Source of the DNA: Paenibacillus foliorum
Lineage (GTDB): Bacteria > Bacillota > Bacilli > Paenibacillales > NBRC-103111
Assembly: GCF_013141765.1 (NCBI RefSeq)
Contig: NZ_WHOD01000049.1
Coordinates: forward strand, 124,001-188,000
DNA: 64,000 nt
Reading direction: 5' to 3'
The translations under genes and the position numbers were made by a program. How positions within the stretch are numbered: position 1 is the first letter of the stretch; every line of letters begins with the position of its first letter. Below, piece by piece: positions 52,342 to 61,062 of this stretch. Below the pieces are notes generated by a model, which was given only the letters and a program-made list of their open reading frames with translations, did not search any database and was not told the origin of the DNA.

Positions 52342-53139
52342 TTAGAATTTCCATTTGCCTGCAAGCGTCGTTCCGCCTTCTGTGAGGTTCACCTCCTTCG
52401 AAAGCGAACGGCCACTATGCGCAACATCCAGCTTGATATCAAAACGATTAGCCCTGCAGTTGGCAAAAGCGACTACCACCTCGCCCCGCTCGTCAGACTG
52501 CGTCTTAACAACCGGGAGCAGCAAGGATCCTCTGGCGTAGCTACCAATTAGCGGCCGTTCCAGCCGAAGCCTGCGCTGGTACTCCAGCACCTCCTCAACT
52601 AGACACAGCTCCTCCCCGACCTCGGAACTATTCCTACTGCGAATAAGATACCGATCTCCCACAGAGATTTTACCGGTAACTGAACCAATAGTCAGTTGGT
52701 CCGTGCCTTGTCCTGCTTTATCCTGAGCTAATCTCGCCCTCGCTCCATTCTCCGATTGCATTACTGCAAGTAAAATAGCCTTGGAATACGGCTGGCCATG
52801 TTCATTGCTAACGCTCGCACGCAAGAGTGTATCCTTTTCTCTAAACGGATACGACGGACGGGGTGACAGTGTAACATGAACCAGTGTGTTCTCAAGGCCC
52901 ACTTCGATATCACGGCACTCTTCAAAATAATACGGCACGTTCACGCGCAGTCGATATCCACCTGCTTGTAAATCATTAAATATGAAGGTTCCTTTGGATG
53001 TAATGATAGGTTTGGATAGTGTTCCTTCAAGTAGAATAGATGCGTTCAATCCAAGAGGAGAACTCGAGGTATAGGAATCCAGAAGACAAACTACTAACGA
53101 AACCTTCGTACTTAGCTTAGCTACTCTGACACTTTCCAA
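52342..53139 (-). CDS. eCIS-locus protein with carboxypeptidase-regulatory/Ig-like domain
   Basis: A 265-aa protein starting at TTG 53139 (AGGAGG 7 nt upstream). The N-terminal 90 residues look like a carboxypeptidase-regulatory or Ig-like fold (FIFNDLQAGGYRLRVNVPYY, then ECRDIEVGL). The rest is beta-rich, with a second repeat-like part (VGDRYLIRSRNSSEVGEELC, RGEVVVAFANCRANRFDIKL). It lies 11 nt from the DUF4255 gene. Similar proteins are placed beside DUF4255/sheath genes in other loci. Function is unknown. Confidence 0.7.
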   Translation of the reverse strand: MESVRVAKLSTKVSLVVCLLDSYTSSSPLGLNASILLEGTLSKPIITSKGTFIFNDLQAGGYRLRVNVPYYFEECRDIEVGLENTLVHVTLSPRPSYPFREKDTLLRASVSNEHGQPYSKAILLAVMQSENGARARLAQDKAGQGTDQLTIGSVTGKISVGDRYLIRSRNSSEVGEELCLVEEVLEYQRRLRLERPLIGSYARGSLLLPVVKTQSDERGEVVVAFANCRANRFDIKLDVAHSGRSLSKEVNLTEGGTTLAGKWKF

Positions 53140-53150
53140 GTCGAATCCTC

Positions 53151-53720
53151 CTATCCTTGAATTCGAAAATCGCGTTCTAAAACCCGTTTTGTAGTTTTTA
53201 TCCGAGTGGAATCAATATTGACTGGTCCCACTACATAGCCGACTGAAAGCCGGTAAGGAACATCTCCGAAATTCCACATACGAGTCAACGTATCTCCAGA
53301 GAGCGTATCCATTACGATTCGCACTTCCTCACCCTGATCCGCCAATGTTCCAACAAGTGCTGATCCACGTAGAATGGAGTTGTCGTACAACACTTGTATA
53401 GCTCTGCCTAGAATTCTATGCTCGTCTAAGACGCGCGATTGCAGTTCAGCTGTCGAATAAGCGGTTAAAAGGTAATAAAGATCAACAGTCTCGGGCGGGA
53501 ATTGAATTTCTCCCGTCCCTCTTGATATCATTCGAGTCTGGCGGTTGTCACCGCTCTCTTTGATGTTATACAAATATAAGGAAAGGTAGAGATCACCCTT
53601 ATCAGCAGGGGAAGCTATCCCTATCAACTCAGGCTGTGGGATAGGCTCTGGCGTCATTTGCTCTTGCAATAACTTCAGCAGGGATGCGCCAACATCAGCA
53701 ATAACCGTATAATCGCCTAT
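53151..53720 (-). CDS. DUF4255 (Afp16/Pvc16-type terminator-like) protein with AUA start
   Basis: A 189-aa DUF4255 protein, the first gene of the structural operon. Conserved N-terminus GDYTVIADVGASLLKLLQEQ is preceded by ATA at 53720 with AGGAG 9 nt upstream and an in-frame stop before that; no ATG/GTG/TTG fits. The next usable codon, TTG 53669, would delete the conserved strand. In Afp/PVC, Afp16 is a terminator-like protein that stops tube and sheath growth. Later motifs include DLYLSLYLYNIKESGDNRQT and MWNFGDVPYRLSVGYVVGPV. Confidence 0.88.
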   Translation of the reverse strand: MGDYTVIADVGASLLKLLQEQMTPEPIPQPELIGIASPADKGDLYLSLYLYNIKESGDNRQTRMISRGTGEIQFPPETVDLYYLLTAYSTAELQSRVLDEHRILGRAIQVLYDNSILRGSALVGTLADQGEEVRIVMDTLSGDTLTRMWNFGDVPYRLSVGYVVGPVNIDSTRIKTTKRVLERDFRIQG

Positions 53721-53811
53721 TGGAAATCACTCCTACCATTCTACTTGTCGATATGCTGACGAATCATGTTGGCAGCATGTTATGTTTTGTCATATTAAGG
53801 CATCTTTTACT

Positions 53812-53840
53812 ATTATAATTGTAATTATATAGGATGACTA
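53812..53840 (-). promoter_or_regulatory. predicted promoter of the eCIS structural operon
   Basis: On the minus strand TAGTCA (-35), 17 nt, and a perfect TATAAT (-10) lie about 92 nt upstream of the DUF4255 gene. The remainder of the 53721-54257 gap holds AT-rich sequence and the chemoreceptor terminator; no gene was seen there. Confidence 0.4.
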
Positions 53841-54060
53841 TATATATATCTGTGCCATATGTCCTATTTTTCCATAAAAATGCGCATTTGTGTTTTATAT
53901 CACAAATTTCATGATTCACTCATTGCGATTCTATTATATTAAAGGGCAAGCATCGCTCACCCCAAACCCAAAAGCATATAAATTCAATATAAAAACCATC
54001 CTCTTGGTCGACAGCTCACTGAATTACTTATTCCTCTATCGTGTGAAAAGCACAAAAAAA

Positions 54061-54100
54061 CAGAGAGATAACGGAACAACTAGTTCCTTTAATCTCTCTG
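54061..54100 (-). terminator. rho-independent terminator of the chemoreceptor gene
   Basis: CAGAGAGAT pairs with ATCTCTCTG, with GGAAC/GTTCC inside, and seven T's follow on the minus strand. It separates the chemoreceptor from the eCIS promoter. Confidence 0.8.
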
Positions 54101-54257
54101 TTTGTAAGCTCAGCGCTTCTATCGCCCCAAATAACGGCATTCCGACTTCTATTATCGCCTTAACTTGGAGGCGGCAAACTGAATAACGGAGCTTTCAGCG
54201 CCGCTCAAAGCCTTCATTGCCTCTGTTAGCTTCACTGCCACTCGTTTTAACAAACCC

Positions 54258-55937
54258 CTAAACACGAAACTTAACAATCAGCTTTTGCAGATCCAGGGAA
54301 ACATCAGACAGCATTCCGGCGGAAGCCGTTATCTCCTGCGTAGACGCCAACTGCTCCTCTGTGGTTGCAGCTACGGTCTGGGCTAACCCGGCACTTTGCT
54401 GCGCAATCTGTCCCATACTTGTTACCGTTGCAGCTACCTCCTCGGAGCTTGCTGACATCTGCTGCGCTGCAGCAGCAGCCTCCTGGATTTTGCGAGATAC
54501 CTCTTCCGATGATTTAACTATCCACCCAAAGGTTTCCTCTGCTTGCCCTACTGCATGCAACCCTCCGCTGACTTCCGATTGCCCTTCGTTCATTGTCTCT
54601 ACTGCTTGGGCTGTATGAAGTTGAATACCACTTATGACCCCATTGATTTCTTGAATGGAATCAGCCGTTTGTGTCGCCAGCTTACGTATTTCATCAGCTA
54701 CCACCGCAAACCCTCTGCCATTCTCGCCAGCTCTCGCAGCTTCAATAGCTGCGTTAAGAGACAATAGATTTGTCTGGTTGGCAATCTCCCCGATTAATTG
54801 GGATATCCGTCCTATATCTTGAGAGTGGCCTTCCAGTTTCTTAATAATTTCGCTTGCCTTCTCCACAGTGGAACTGACTGCTTGAATCTTTGACGAAGCC
54901 ATCTTCATGACTGTTGTTCCTTTCTCTGCATGACGAGAAGCTTCATCCGACAGCTCAGACACTTCCGAGGTTGTTTCCGCAATCCGCTGTATGCCTATAG
55001 CCATCTCATCCATGGCTCTACCGCATTCCATTGCACTTGAGGCTTGATTCTCTGACCCCGAGGCTACCTCTTGAACGGATTCAGCTACATGCTGGGCAGC
55101 CGTTGAGTTTTGTTCTGAGCTTGCTGTAAGCTGCTGTGCGGAGGCTGCTACCTGACTGGAAGCCTCCTGCATTTGCAGCACAGATTCCTTCAGTGAGCTC
55201 GAAACCCTGTTCACAGCACTGACTAATATACCAATTTCATCATTGGATTTAATATGTATGGATTCAGCCGTTAGATTACCATGAGAAATCATCTCTAAAG
55301 ATTGGGCAACCTTCAGAATCGGACGGGAAATGATTCGTATCGCTGCATAGGCAATGAGTGCAACAAACAAGATAACAAACACAAGCATAACGCTAATCTG
55401 TATGATGCTGCTACGATAGGCCGCTTCACCTTCCTCCTCTGCTTTCGATGCCCCCTGATGGTTGAAATTAACGATGACTGCAACGCTTTCCCTCACCTCT
55501 TGGAACGTCTGAGACACCTTCTCCGATGCCTTTCCATTTCCCTGGCTGCTGGACTGCGCGTTAGCTTCTCTGAACGCCTTCCATTTTTCAGATAATTTAG
55601 CTGCATTTCGTTCATCCTGCCCATCGGCCAAGGATTCCTTGTATTGGTCCAGCTTTTTATCAATCGAGCTGAGGGTTTCTTCCATCTGCTTATTTAGGTC
55701 CACTTTTTTGGCAGGGTCCGGTTCGATTAGCATTTGATAGTAAAGAACCAATACATGCTCCAATGAAAAATTAACCTGATTAGCAATCTCAATACCTGTT
55801 AACCAGACTTGAGAAATTTCTTTCGTGTTTTTTTGCATTTGACTCATACTTTTTAAATTCATCCAACTCACTAACCCCATAATTACCAGGATGATTACAT
55901 AAGACATAATCAGCTTTCTGCCTACGGTCCATTTCAT
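54258..55937 (-). CDS. methyl-accepting chemotaxis protein
   Basis: A 559-aa chemoreceptor: membrane helix 1 (about 10-27), a four-helix-bundle sensor (30-175), membrane helix 2 (178-198), HAMP (about 200-250) and a full methyl-accepting domain. The signalling hairpin tip is intact: [20 protein letters not shown] followed by [20 protein letters not shown]. It lies between the eCIS operon and the hybrid kinase, divergent from the kinase. No CheA/CheW genes are in the window, so it would use a distant chemotaxis core or a non-motility output. Confidence 0.95.
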   Translation of the reverse strand: MKWTVGRKLIMSYVIILVIMGLVSWMNLKSMSQMQKNTKEISQVWLTGIEIANQVNFSLEHVLVLYYQMLIEPDPAKKVDLNKQMEETLSSIDKKLDQYKESLADGQDERNAAKLSEKWKAFREANAQSSSQGNGKASEKVSQTFQEVRESVAVIVNFNHQGASKAEEEGEAAYRSSIIQISVMLVFVILFVALIAYAAIRIISRPILKVAQSLEMISHGNLTAESIHIKSNDEIGILVSAVNRVSSSLKESVLQMQEASSQVAASAQQLTASSEQNSTAAQHVAESVQEVASGSENQASSAMECGRAMDEMAIGIQRIAETTSEVSELSDEASRHAEKGTTVMKMASSKIQAVSSTVEKASEIIKKLEGHSQDIGRISQLIGEIANQTNLLSLNAAIEAARAGENGRGFAVVADEIRKLATQTADSIQEINGVISGIQLHTAQAVETMNEGQSEVSGGLHAVGQAEETFGWIVKSSEEVSRKIQEAAAAAQQMSASSEEVAATVTSMGQIAQQSAGLAQTVAATTEEQLASTQEITASAGMLSDVSLDLQKLIVKFRV

Positions 55938-56105
55938 TATTCATTTCCCCTTTGTAGCTATTCGCATGTACTTATGTTCTAAGAGCCTCTTTTGTCTTCA
56001 ATGATACTAAGAAAACATTAAAAGTTTTCCGATATATATATTTAGTTTTATTGAACTTCTCTAACAATCAGTAAACAATTGTCCTTATAAGACTTGGAGG
56101 ATACA

Positions 56106-59100
56106 ATGGCAAACTCCTTACGTATTAAATGGGTATTACTGCTCGTAGTCATTACTACGATCTGTTTAAGTATTGTGGGCGCGGTGAATTATTCATTAGC
56201 CAAAGAAAAGATGATCTCCTACATTCAACAACTGAGCTTGACGGCGGTACAAGACACTTCCAAGCACCTAAACGACTGGTTGAATATCCGCTACGCTGAA
56301 GCCAAAGTCATCAGTCGCACCAATATGATGAAAAAAGGTACGCTCGAAGAGAAGCTCAACTATTTGCGTCAAGAGGTTATTTACTCCGATAATGTCTATT
56401 ATTCAGCAGGTATTTCCGACTTGGAAGGCAATCTGAGCTTAACGAACGGAGATACCCTTAACATATCCGCCAATACCACCTTTAAACTGGCTAGAAAGGG
56501 GCAGGGACTTATTTCCGACCCCTTCTTTGGGCAAGCGGGGGAATATATCATTACCATTATTTTGCCTGTATGGGATGACTCAGGCAGAATGATTTGCTTG
56601 CTTCAGATCGCTTTGGATGCCAATAAGGTGTTTAGCGAGCAGTTGAAAGGCATCGATCCTAACCATGCAGGTGGAATCACCTTGATTCATAGGGATGCAA
56701 CTATACTGTACAGTGGACATAAGGAGCTTATATTGAAGAATAATTTTCCCAAAGACTTTCCTGACCTTGAACCGGTGCATAGAGAAATTATCGATAAGGG
56801 AACAGGCTACCAGCTGTTTAATTTCCAAGGAAAATCCCTTCTGTTATTTTATTCCAAGGTAGGCAGCACCCCCTGGTATCTTTTGTTCAATGTCTCTGAA
56901 GCTACCTTGAACAAACCTCTCGAATCTCTGTTCTTTTCGACGGTTGGGTTGATTGCCTTGATGGAGCTCGTACTGGCAAGCTTAATCTATTTTGTGTTTA
57001 ACACCATGATCATCCGGAGAATTCACGATCTGCTGATTGTAACCGAAGCCGTAGCCGGAGGTAATCTCTCCGTGGCAGCCATAGAAACTAAGAGCAGGGA
57101 TGAACTCGGCCTATTATCCCTATCCGTTAATGAAATGACACAAAATTTACGCGATTTGTTTGAGCCGTTCGAATCTTTCGTAGGGACTAATCAATTAGCT
57201 ATGATTGTTTTGGACAAGGAATTCCGGATTGTTTCATTAAATCATACAGCGGAAAACATGCTCGGCTACCGAGCGCGCGATGTAGTCCAACTGGAGACCC
57301 CTCTGCTCTGGCATGATCCGGTTCAATTAAGAGAACGAGCCAGCGCTTATTCCGTTGATTTAGGTATACCCGTCGAACCGGATTGCTCAGTTCTCGCAGT
57401 AAAGCCGATGCGTAAAATGGAAATGGATCAGGACTGGACCTACATTCGTTCTAACGGCTCCCGTCTCGCTGTCTCTTTAAATGTAAGTCTCATGACTCAT
57501 CCCGACGGATCGCTCAAAGGCTTTGTTATGCTTGCCCGGGATATGAGCTCATTTCTGCAAGCGACGGAAACGAGCAACCGACTTTTGCATATTTTGGATG
57601 CAGCCCAAGATTTTATCGCTTCCTTTGACCTTAAGGGCAACATGTTCTACATCAATGCAGCTGGTAAACAACTTCTTGAAATCGATGTTCTGGATGAGGA
57701 TTCTCGCTTAATAGGCAATTATTTGCAGACGGAAATGTCGATGCAGCTCGCAGAGGGTTTGGTTATTGCTCAGCAGCACGGACACTGGGAAGGCGAAACA
57801 GAGTTTGTGACTCGAAAAGGCGGCTGCATCGTAACCTCACAGGTTATTGTTGCGCACAAGCCTTCGGACGGCGGGGATGTATTCTTTTCAACTATCGTCC
57901 GGGATATTATGGATCAAAAACAGATCCAATCGGAATTGGTCCAAGCCAAAGAAGCTGCGGATAGCGCCAATCAAGCTAAAAGCATGTTTCTTGCAAGTAT
58001 GAGTCACGAAATTCGAACTCCGCTCAATGGTATAATGGGCCTTTCTTATTTGATGCAGCAAACGAAGCTTACGGATATACAGCGGGATTATCTGAGTAAA
58101 ATTTCCAGCTCTGCACAAACGCTGCTACAAGTAATCAATGACATCTTAGATTTCTCTAAGATTGAAGCCAACAAGCTTACACTAGAAAAAGCCAGCTTCC
58201 AGCTGGATGAAACCCTTCGCAAGCTCAACAGCACGTTAAGCGTCCTACTCGGTCACAAGCCAATAGATATGATTATCCGATTGGAAGGTGAGATTCCGGC
58301 CGTTTTAATCGGGGACACGCTGCGGCTGGAGCAAATTTTATTAAATCTGATAAGCAATGCAATCAAATTTACGGACAGCGGATCCGTTACCCTGCTAATA
58401 AGAGTCGTCGATCATAAGGACGAAGAGGCGGCAGTCCGTTTCTCGATTACAGACACCGGAATCGGTATGACTCCCGAGCAAATGAATTTACTGCTTCAAC
58501 CCTTCATGCAAGCAGACCAATCCATAAGCCGTAAATTCGGCGGAACGGGACTTGGATTGATTATTTCCAAAAATATGATCGAAATGATGGGGGGCAGCTT
58601 ATCCATTGAGAGTGAACTGGGTGCTGGAAGTACCTTCTCCTTCACCATTCGATTTGTTAGCCCAAATCCGACACGCAAGCTTACGTTCCCGCTTTCGAAA
58701 TATCATGACGATTTTCGCATTCACATTGTAGAGGACTCACTAGAGCTTAGAACGAGCCTTTCCATGATGATTAACAGTCTTTCGTTGCAAACAGAATCAT
58801 CGGATAGCTGGACCCACGCTCTAAACCGTTTGGAATGGGAGCCTTCGCCCGTCCATGTCTTACTGTTAGATATGGAAGCTCAAGATATGTATGGGGAGGA
58901 GACATGGCTGCAGATGAAACAAGCAGCTAATCGGCGCGAAGCGCTCACTATCATCTACACGACACTCGCAGGTCGTGATGCTCTGCAGCGTTTGCCCGAT
59001 AATCAAAGACCTGACGCAATTCTCGTCAAACCTATAAGCCGCTTGGAGCTGTATCATTCAATCGCAGCTCTTCAGGCCTGCTATCAAGTAGAAGCTCCTG

Positions 59101-59933
59101 CACATTTAGACTTGTCCGGGCAATCAAGACCCTTAGCCGGCCATGTTCTGCTCATTGAGGACCAAGCTATTAACCAGACGGTGGCTACAGCCATGCTGGA
59201 AGCACTGGGAGTCTCCGTAACGGTAGCCAGTCACGGCTTGGAAGCTCTCGAGTTGCTGCCAGTACATCATTTTGATCTTATTCTGACGGATATCCATATG
59301 CCTGAGCTGGACGGCTTGGCAACAACAGAAAGAATTCGCCTTAATAGTCGGTATGCCCATACACCTATTATTGCGATAACAGCCGATGTTACCAAGGCGC
59401 TGCATGATCAATGCCTCCGAGTGGGAATGAACGGCATTCTAACCAAACCTCTGGAGCCTGATTTATTAGCAGCCACTTTGTCGAAATGGTTGCCCTTACA
59501 GCCTTATCCTGCCATGACTACGGAGACAGGCACTGTAAATTACGAGCACCTGCCAGAATTGAAGGGCATTGATATTCAAGATGCCGTCCAGAGATTAGAC
59601 GGCAAGATTGAGATCTACGTGAAGCTGCTTGCTCTCTTTCGCAAGGAGCATGACCGAACCGCTGCTAAATTGTTGAACTATATTAACGATGGGCAATTAA
59701 CTGAGGCCAAGCGTCTATCCCACTCCCTACGGGGAGCTGCCGGTAATCTCGGCATGAAAGATGTTTTTACCGCCGCAGGCACCTTAGAATTATCAATAGA
59801 TGAGGCTGATACCATGCATTATGTTCCTTTGTGCAAGGAATTAGAAACTCGATTGCACGAAGTGTTCACCAGCATTGACAGGAAAACATCCATCGAGGCC
59901 CTTCAAGGATGGGTAACCACAGAGAAATTGTAG
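56106..59933 (+). CDS. hybrid sensor histidine kinase with Cache, two PAS, two receivers and HPt
   Basis: A 1275-aa phosphorelay protein. It has a membrane helix (7-27), an outside Cache-like sensor (35-270), a second helix (272-296), HAMP (about 300-350), PAS domains (about 360-470 and 490-610), HisKA with His634 (ASMSHEIRTPLNG) and HATPase (FTDSGSVTLLIRV, DTGIGM, GGTGLGL). A diverged receiver follows (Asp922 in LLLDME), then a canonical receiver (Asp1062 in LILTDIHMPELDG) and a C-terminal HPt with His1206 (SHSLRGAAGNLG). ATG 56106 has GGAGG 5 nt upstream. The complete relay suggests output to a separate regulator, perhaps the OmpR-type protein next door. Confidence 0.95.
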   Translation: MANSLRIKWVLLLVVITTICLSIVGAVNYSLAKEKMISYIQQLSLTAVQDTSKHLNDWLNIRYAEAKVISRTNMMKKGTLEEKLNYLRQEVIYSDNVYYSAGISDLEGNLSLTNGDTLNISANTTFKLARKGQGLISDPFFGQAGEYIITIILPVWDDSGRMICLLQIALDANKVFSEQLKGIDPNHAGGITLIHRDATILYSGHKELILKNNFPKDFPDLEPVHREIIDKGTGYQLFNFQGKSLLLFYSKVGSTPWYLLFNVSEATLNKPLESLFFSTVGLIALMELVLASLIYFVFNTMIIRRIHDLLIVTEAVAGGNLSVAAIETKSRDELGLLSLSVNEMTQNLRDLFEPFESFVGTNQLAMIVLDKEFRIVSLNHTAENMLGYRARDVVQLETPLLWHDPVQLRERASAYSVDLGIPVEPDCSVLAVKPMRKMEMDQDWTYIRSNGSRLAVSLNVSLMTHPDGSLKGFVMLARDMSSFLQATETSNRLLHILDAAQDFIASFDLKGNMFYINAAGKQLLEIDVLDEDSRLIGNYLQTEMSMQLAEGLVIAQQHGHWEGETEFVTRKGGCIVTSQVIVAHKPSDGGDVFFSTIVRDIMDQKQIQSELVQAKEAADSANQAKSMFLASMSHEIRTPLNGIMGLSYLMQQTKLTDIQRDYLSKISSSAQTLLQVINDILDFSKIEANKLTLEKASFQLDETLRKLNSTLSVLLGHKPIDMIIRLEGEIPAVLIGDTLRLEQILLNLISNAIKFTDSGSVTLLIRVVDHKDEEAAVRFSITDTGIGMTPEQMNLLLQPFMQADQSISRKFGGTGLGLIISKNMIEMMGGSLSIESELGAGSTFSFTIRFVSPNPTRKLTFPLSKYHDDFRIHIVEDSLELRTSLSMMINSLSLQTESSDSWTHALNRLEWEPSPVHVLLLDMEAQDMYGEETWLQMKQAANRREALTIIYTTLAGRDALQRLPDNQRPDAILVKPISRLELYHSIAALQACYQVEAPAHLDLSGQSRPLAGHVLLIEDQAINQTVATAMLEALGVSVTVASHGLEALELLPVHHFDLILTDIHMPELDGLATTERIRLNSRYAHTPIIAITADVTKALHDQCLRVGMNGILTKPLEPDLLAATLSKWLPLQPYPAMTTETGTVNYEHLPELKGIDIQDAVQRLDGKIEIYVKLLALFRKEHDRTAAKLLNYINDGQLTEAKRLSHSLRGAAGNLGMKDVFTAAGTLELSIDEADTMHYVPLCKELETRLHEVFTSIDRKTSIEALQGWVTTEKL

Positions 59934-59990
59934 TAAGTTAGCTTTCGACAAATTGCTAATACTTTACAAATATTCTCATAAATTGGCTTA

Positions 59991-60019
59991 TAGACGTACA
60001 CAAATGTAGACTATATAAT
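59991..60019 (+). promoter_or_regulatory. predicted promoter of the response-regulator gene
   Basis: TAGACG (-35), 17 nt, and a perfect TATAAT (-10) lie about 100 nt before ATG 60120. A direct repeat (AATATTAGC twice, about 60045-60064) lies in the leader and could be a binding site. Confidence 0.45.
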
Positions 60020-60119
60020 AAAAATAGGTACATAGACATAGTAAATATTAGCAAAATATTAGCGTTTCAGACCAAATTATAGAAAATACCCAAATCCGTA
60101 CTCAATGAGGTGTCTGAAC

Positions 60120-60845
60120 ATGCAAAAAGTGTTGATTATAGAAGATGATACAATTATTGGGGAAATGCTGAAGCTTTATCTGTGCGAAGAGAATTTTACC
60201 GTGCAGCGGGTAGAGACGGGGCAGGACAGCTTTGATGCTTTGAATACGTTTACTCCGGATGTGATTCTGCTAGATCTCATCCTTCCAGATATGGATGGTG
60301 CTGATCTATGCAAGCTGCTTCGCCATCATACCCAAGTTCCAATCCTGGTTATCTCTATGAAAAATAAGGTCACGGACCGTATACAAGCTTTGTCCTGTGG
60401 AGCTGATGACTACTTGTGCAAGCCATTTAGCATGCAGGAGCTAAAGGCCAGAATCAACGCTCAGCTCAGGCGTTCATCGCCACAACCTACATATGCACCT
60501 AATTTCGCAGCAGCTTCATCAAGTCCAGTCGCTACATTAAGCGCTCCCACACAGTGGCTTCAGCTTGACTTGGAGCGACGGACACTGATCGTCAAAGATC
60601 AGGTTGTCGAAATTACTTTCTCCGAATTTGAAATTATGAAATTATTTTACAGCTTCCCTGGAAAAGTATTTAGCCGCGACGAATTAATTAATGCAATCCG
60701 CGGGATTGATTCCTACGTGAACGAACGCTCCATTGACGTCCATGTCACCAACCTCCGAAAGAAAATAGAGTATAATCCCAAGCAGCCCCAGCATATTAAA
60801 ACAGTTTGGGGAGTTGGCTACAAATTCGAATTGCTAGTACCTTAA
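60120..60845 (+). CDS. OmpR/PhoB-family response regulator
   Basis: A 241-aa regulator with a receiver (phospho-acceptor Asp52 in PDVILLDLILPDMDG; conserved Lys in ISMKNK and CGADDYLCKPF) and a winged-helix output (EITFSEFEIMKLFYSFPGKV, SIDVHVTNLRKKIEY, IKTVWGVGYKF). ATG 60120 is preferred (GAGGTG 7 nt upstream); ATG 60105 lies in that site. It follows the hybrid kinase by 186 nt and is likely its partner, though it has its own promoter candidate. A strong hairpin ends it. Confidence 0.94.
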   Translation: MQKVLIIEDDTIIGEMLKLYLCEENFTVQRVETGQDSFDALNTFTPDVILLDLILPDMDGADLCKLLRHHTQVPILVISMKNKVTDRIQALSCGADDYLCKPFSMQELKARINAQLRRSSPQPTYAPNFAAASSSPVATLSAPTQWLQLDLERRTLIVKDQVVEITFSEFEIMKLFYSFPGKVFSRDELINAIRGIDSYVNERSIDVHVTNLRKKIEYNPKQPQHIKTVWGVGYKFELLVP

Positions 60846-60863
60846 ACTTCAATGATCCATTCA

Positions 60864-60904
60864 CAGCCTTGTCTGCTCTCTTCATATGAGAGCAGACAAG
60901 GCTG
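60864..60904 (+). terminator. inverted repeat, probable terminator
   Basis: A perfect 17-bp stem (CAGCCTTGTCTGCTCTC / GAGAGCAGACAAGGCTG) with a 7-nt loop follows the response-regulator gene. The T-tail is weak (TTCTCATTT). Confidence 0.7.
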
Positions 60905-61062
60905 TTCTCATTTCCAACTCCATCTCTGGAAATTATTTGAAAGATTAATATCAGATAAATGGAAACCACTTAACTTTACTCATACTTTCAATCCATAATT
61001 TAAAGAAGAAGATACGGTACGATAATGTTCATGTATGGATAGTATTGGGGGGCTAGAACCAA

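Noticed and set aside
30239-53720. Prophage or R-type bacteriocin (pyocin/PBSX-like)
   Set aside because: DUF4255, DUF6760, eCIS-type AAA ATPase and LysM arrangement fit eCIS; holin, endolysin, terminase and capsid genes are not seen.
53890-54186. Plus-strand 98-codon frame in the eCIS leader gap
   Set aside because: It runs through the chemoreceptor terminator, has no ribosome site and no recognisable domain.
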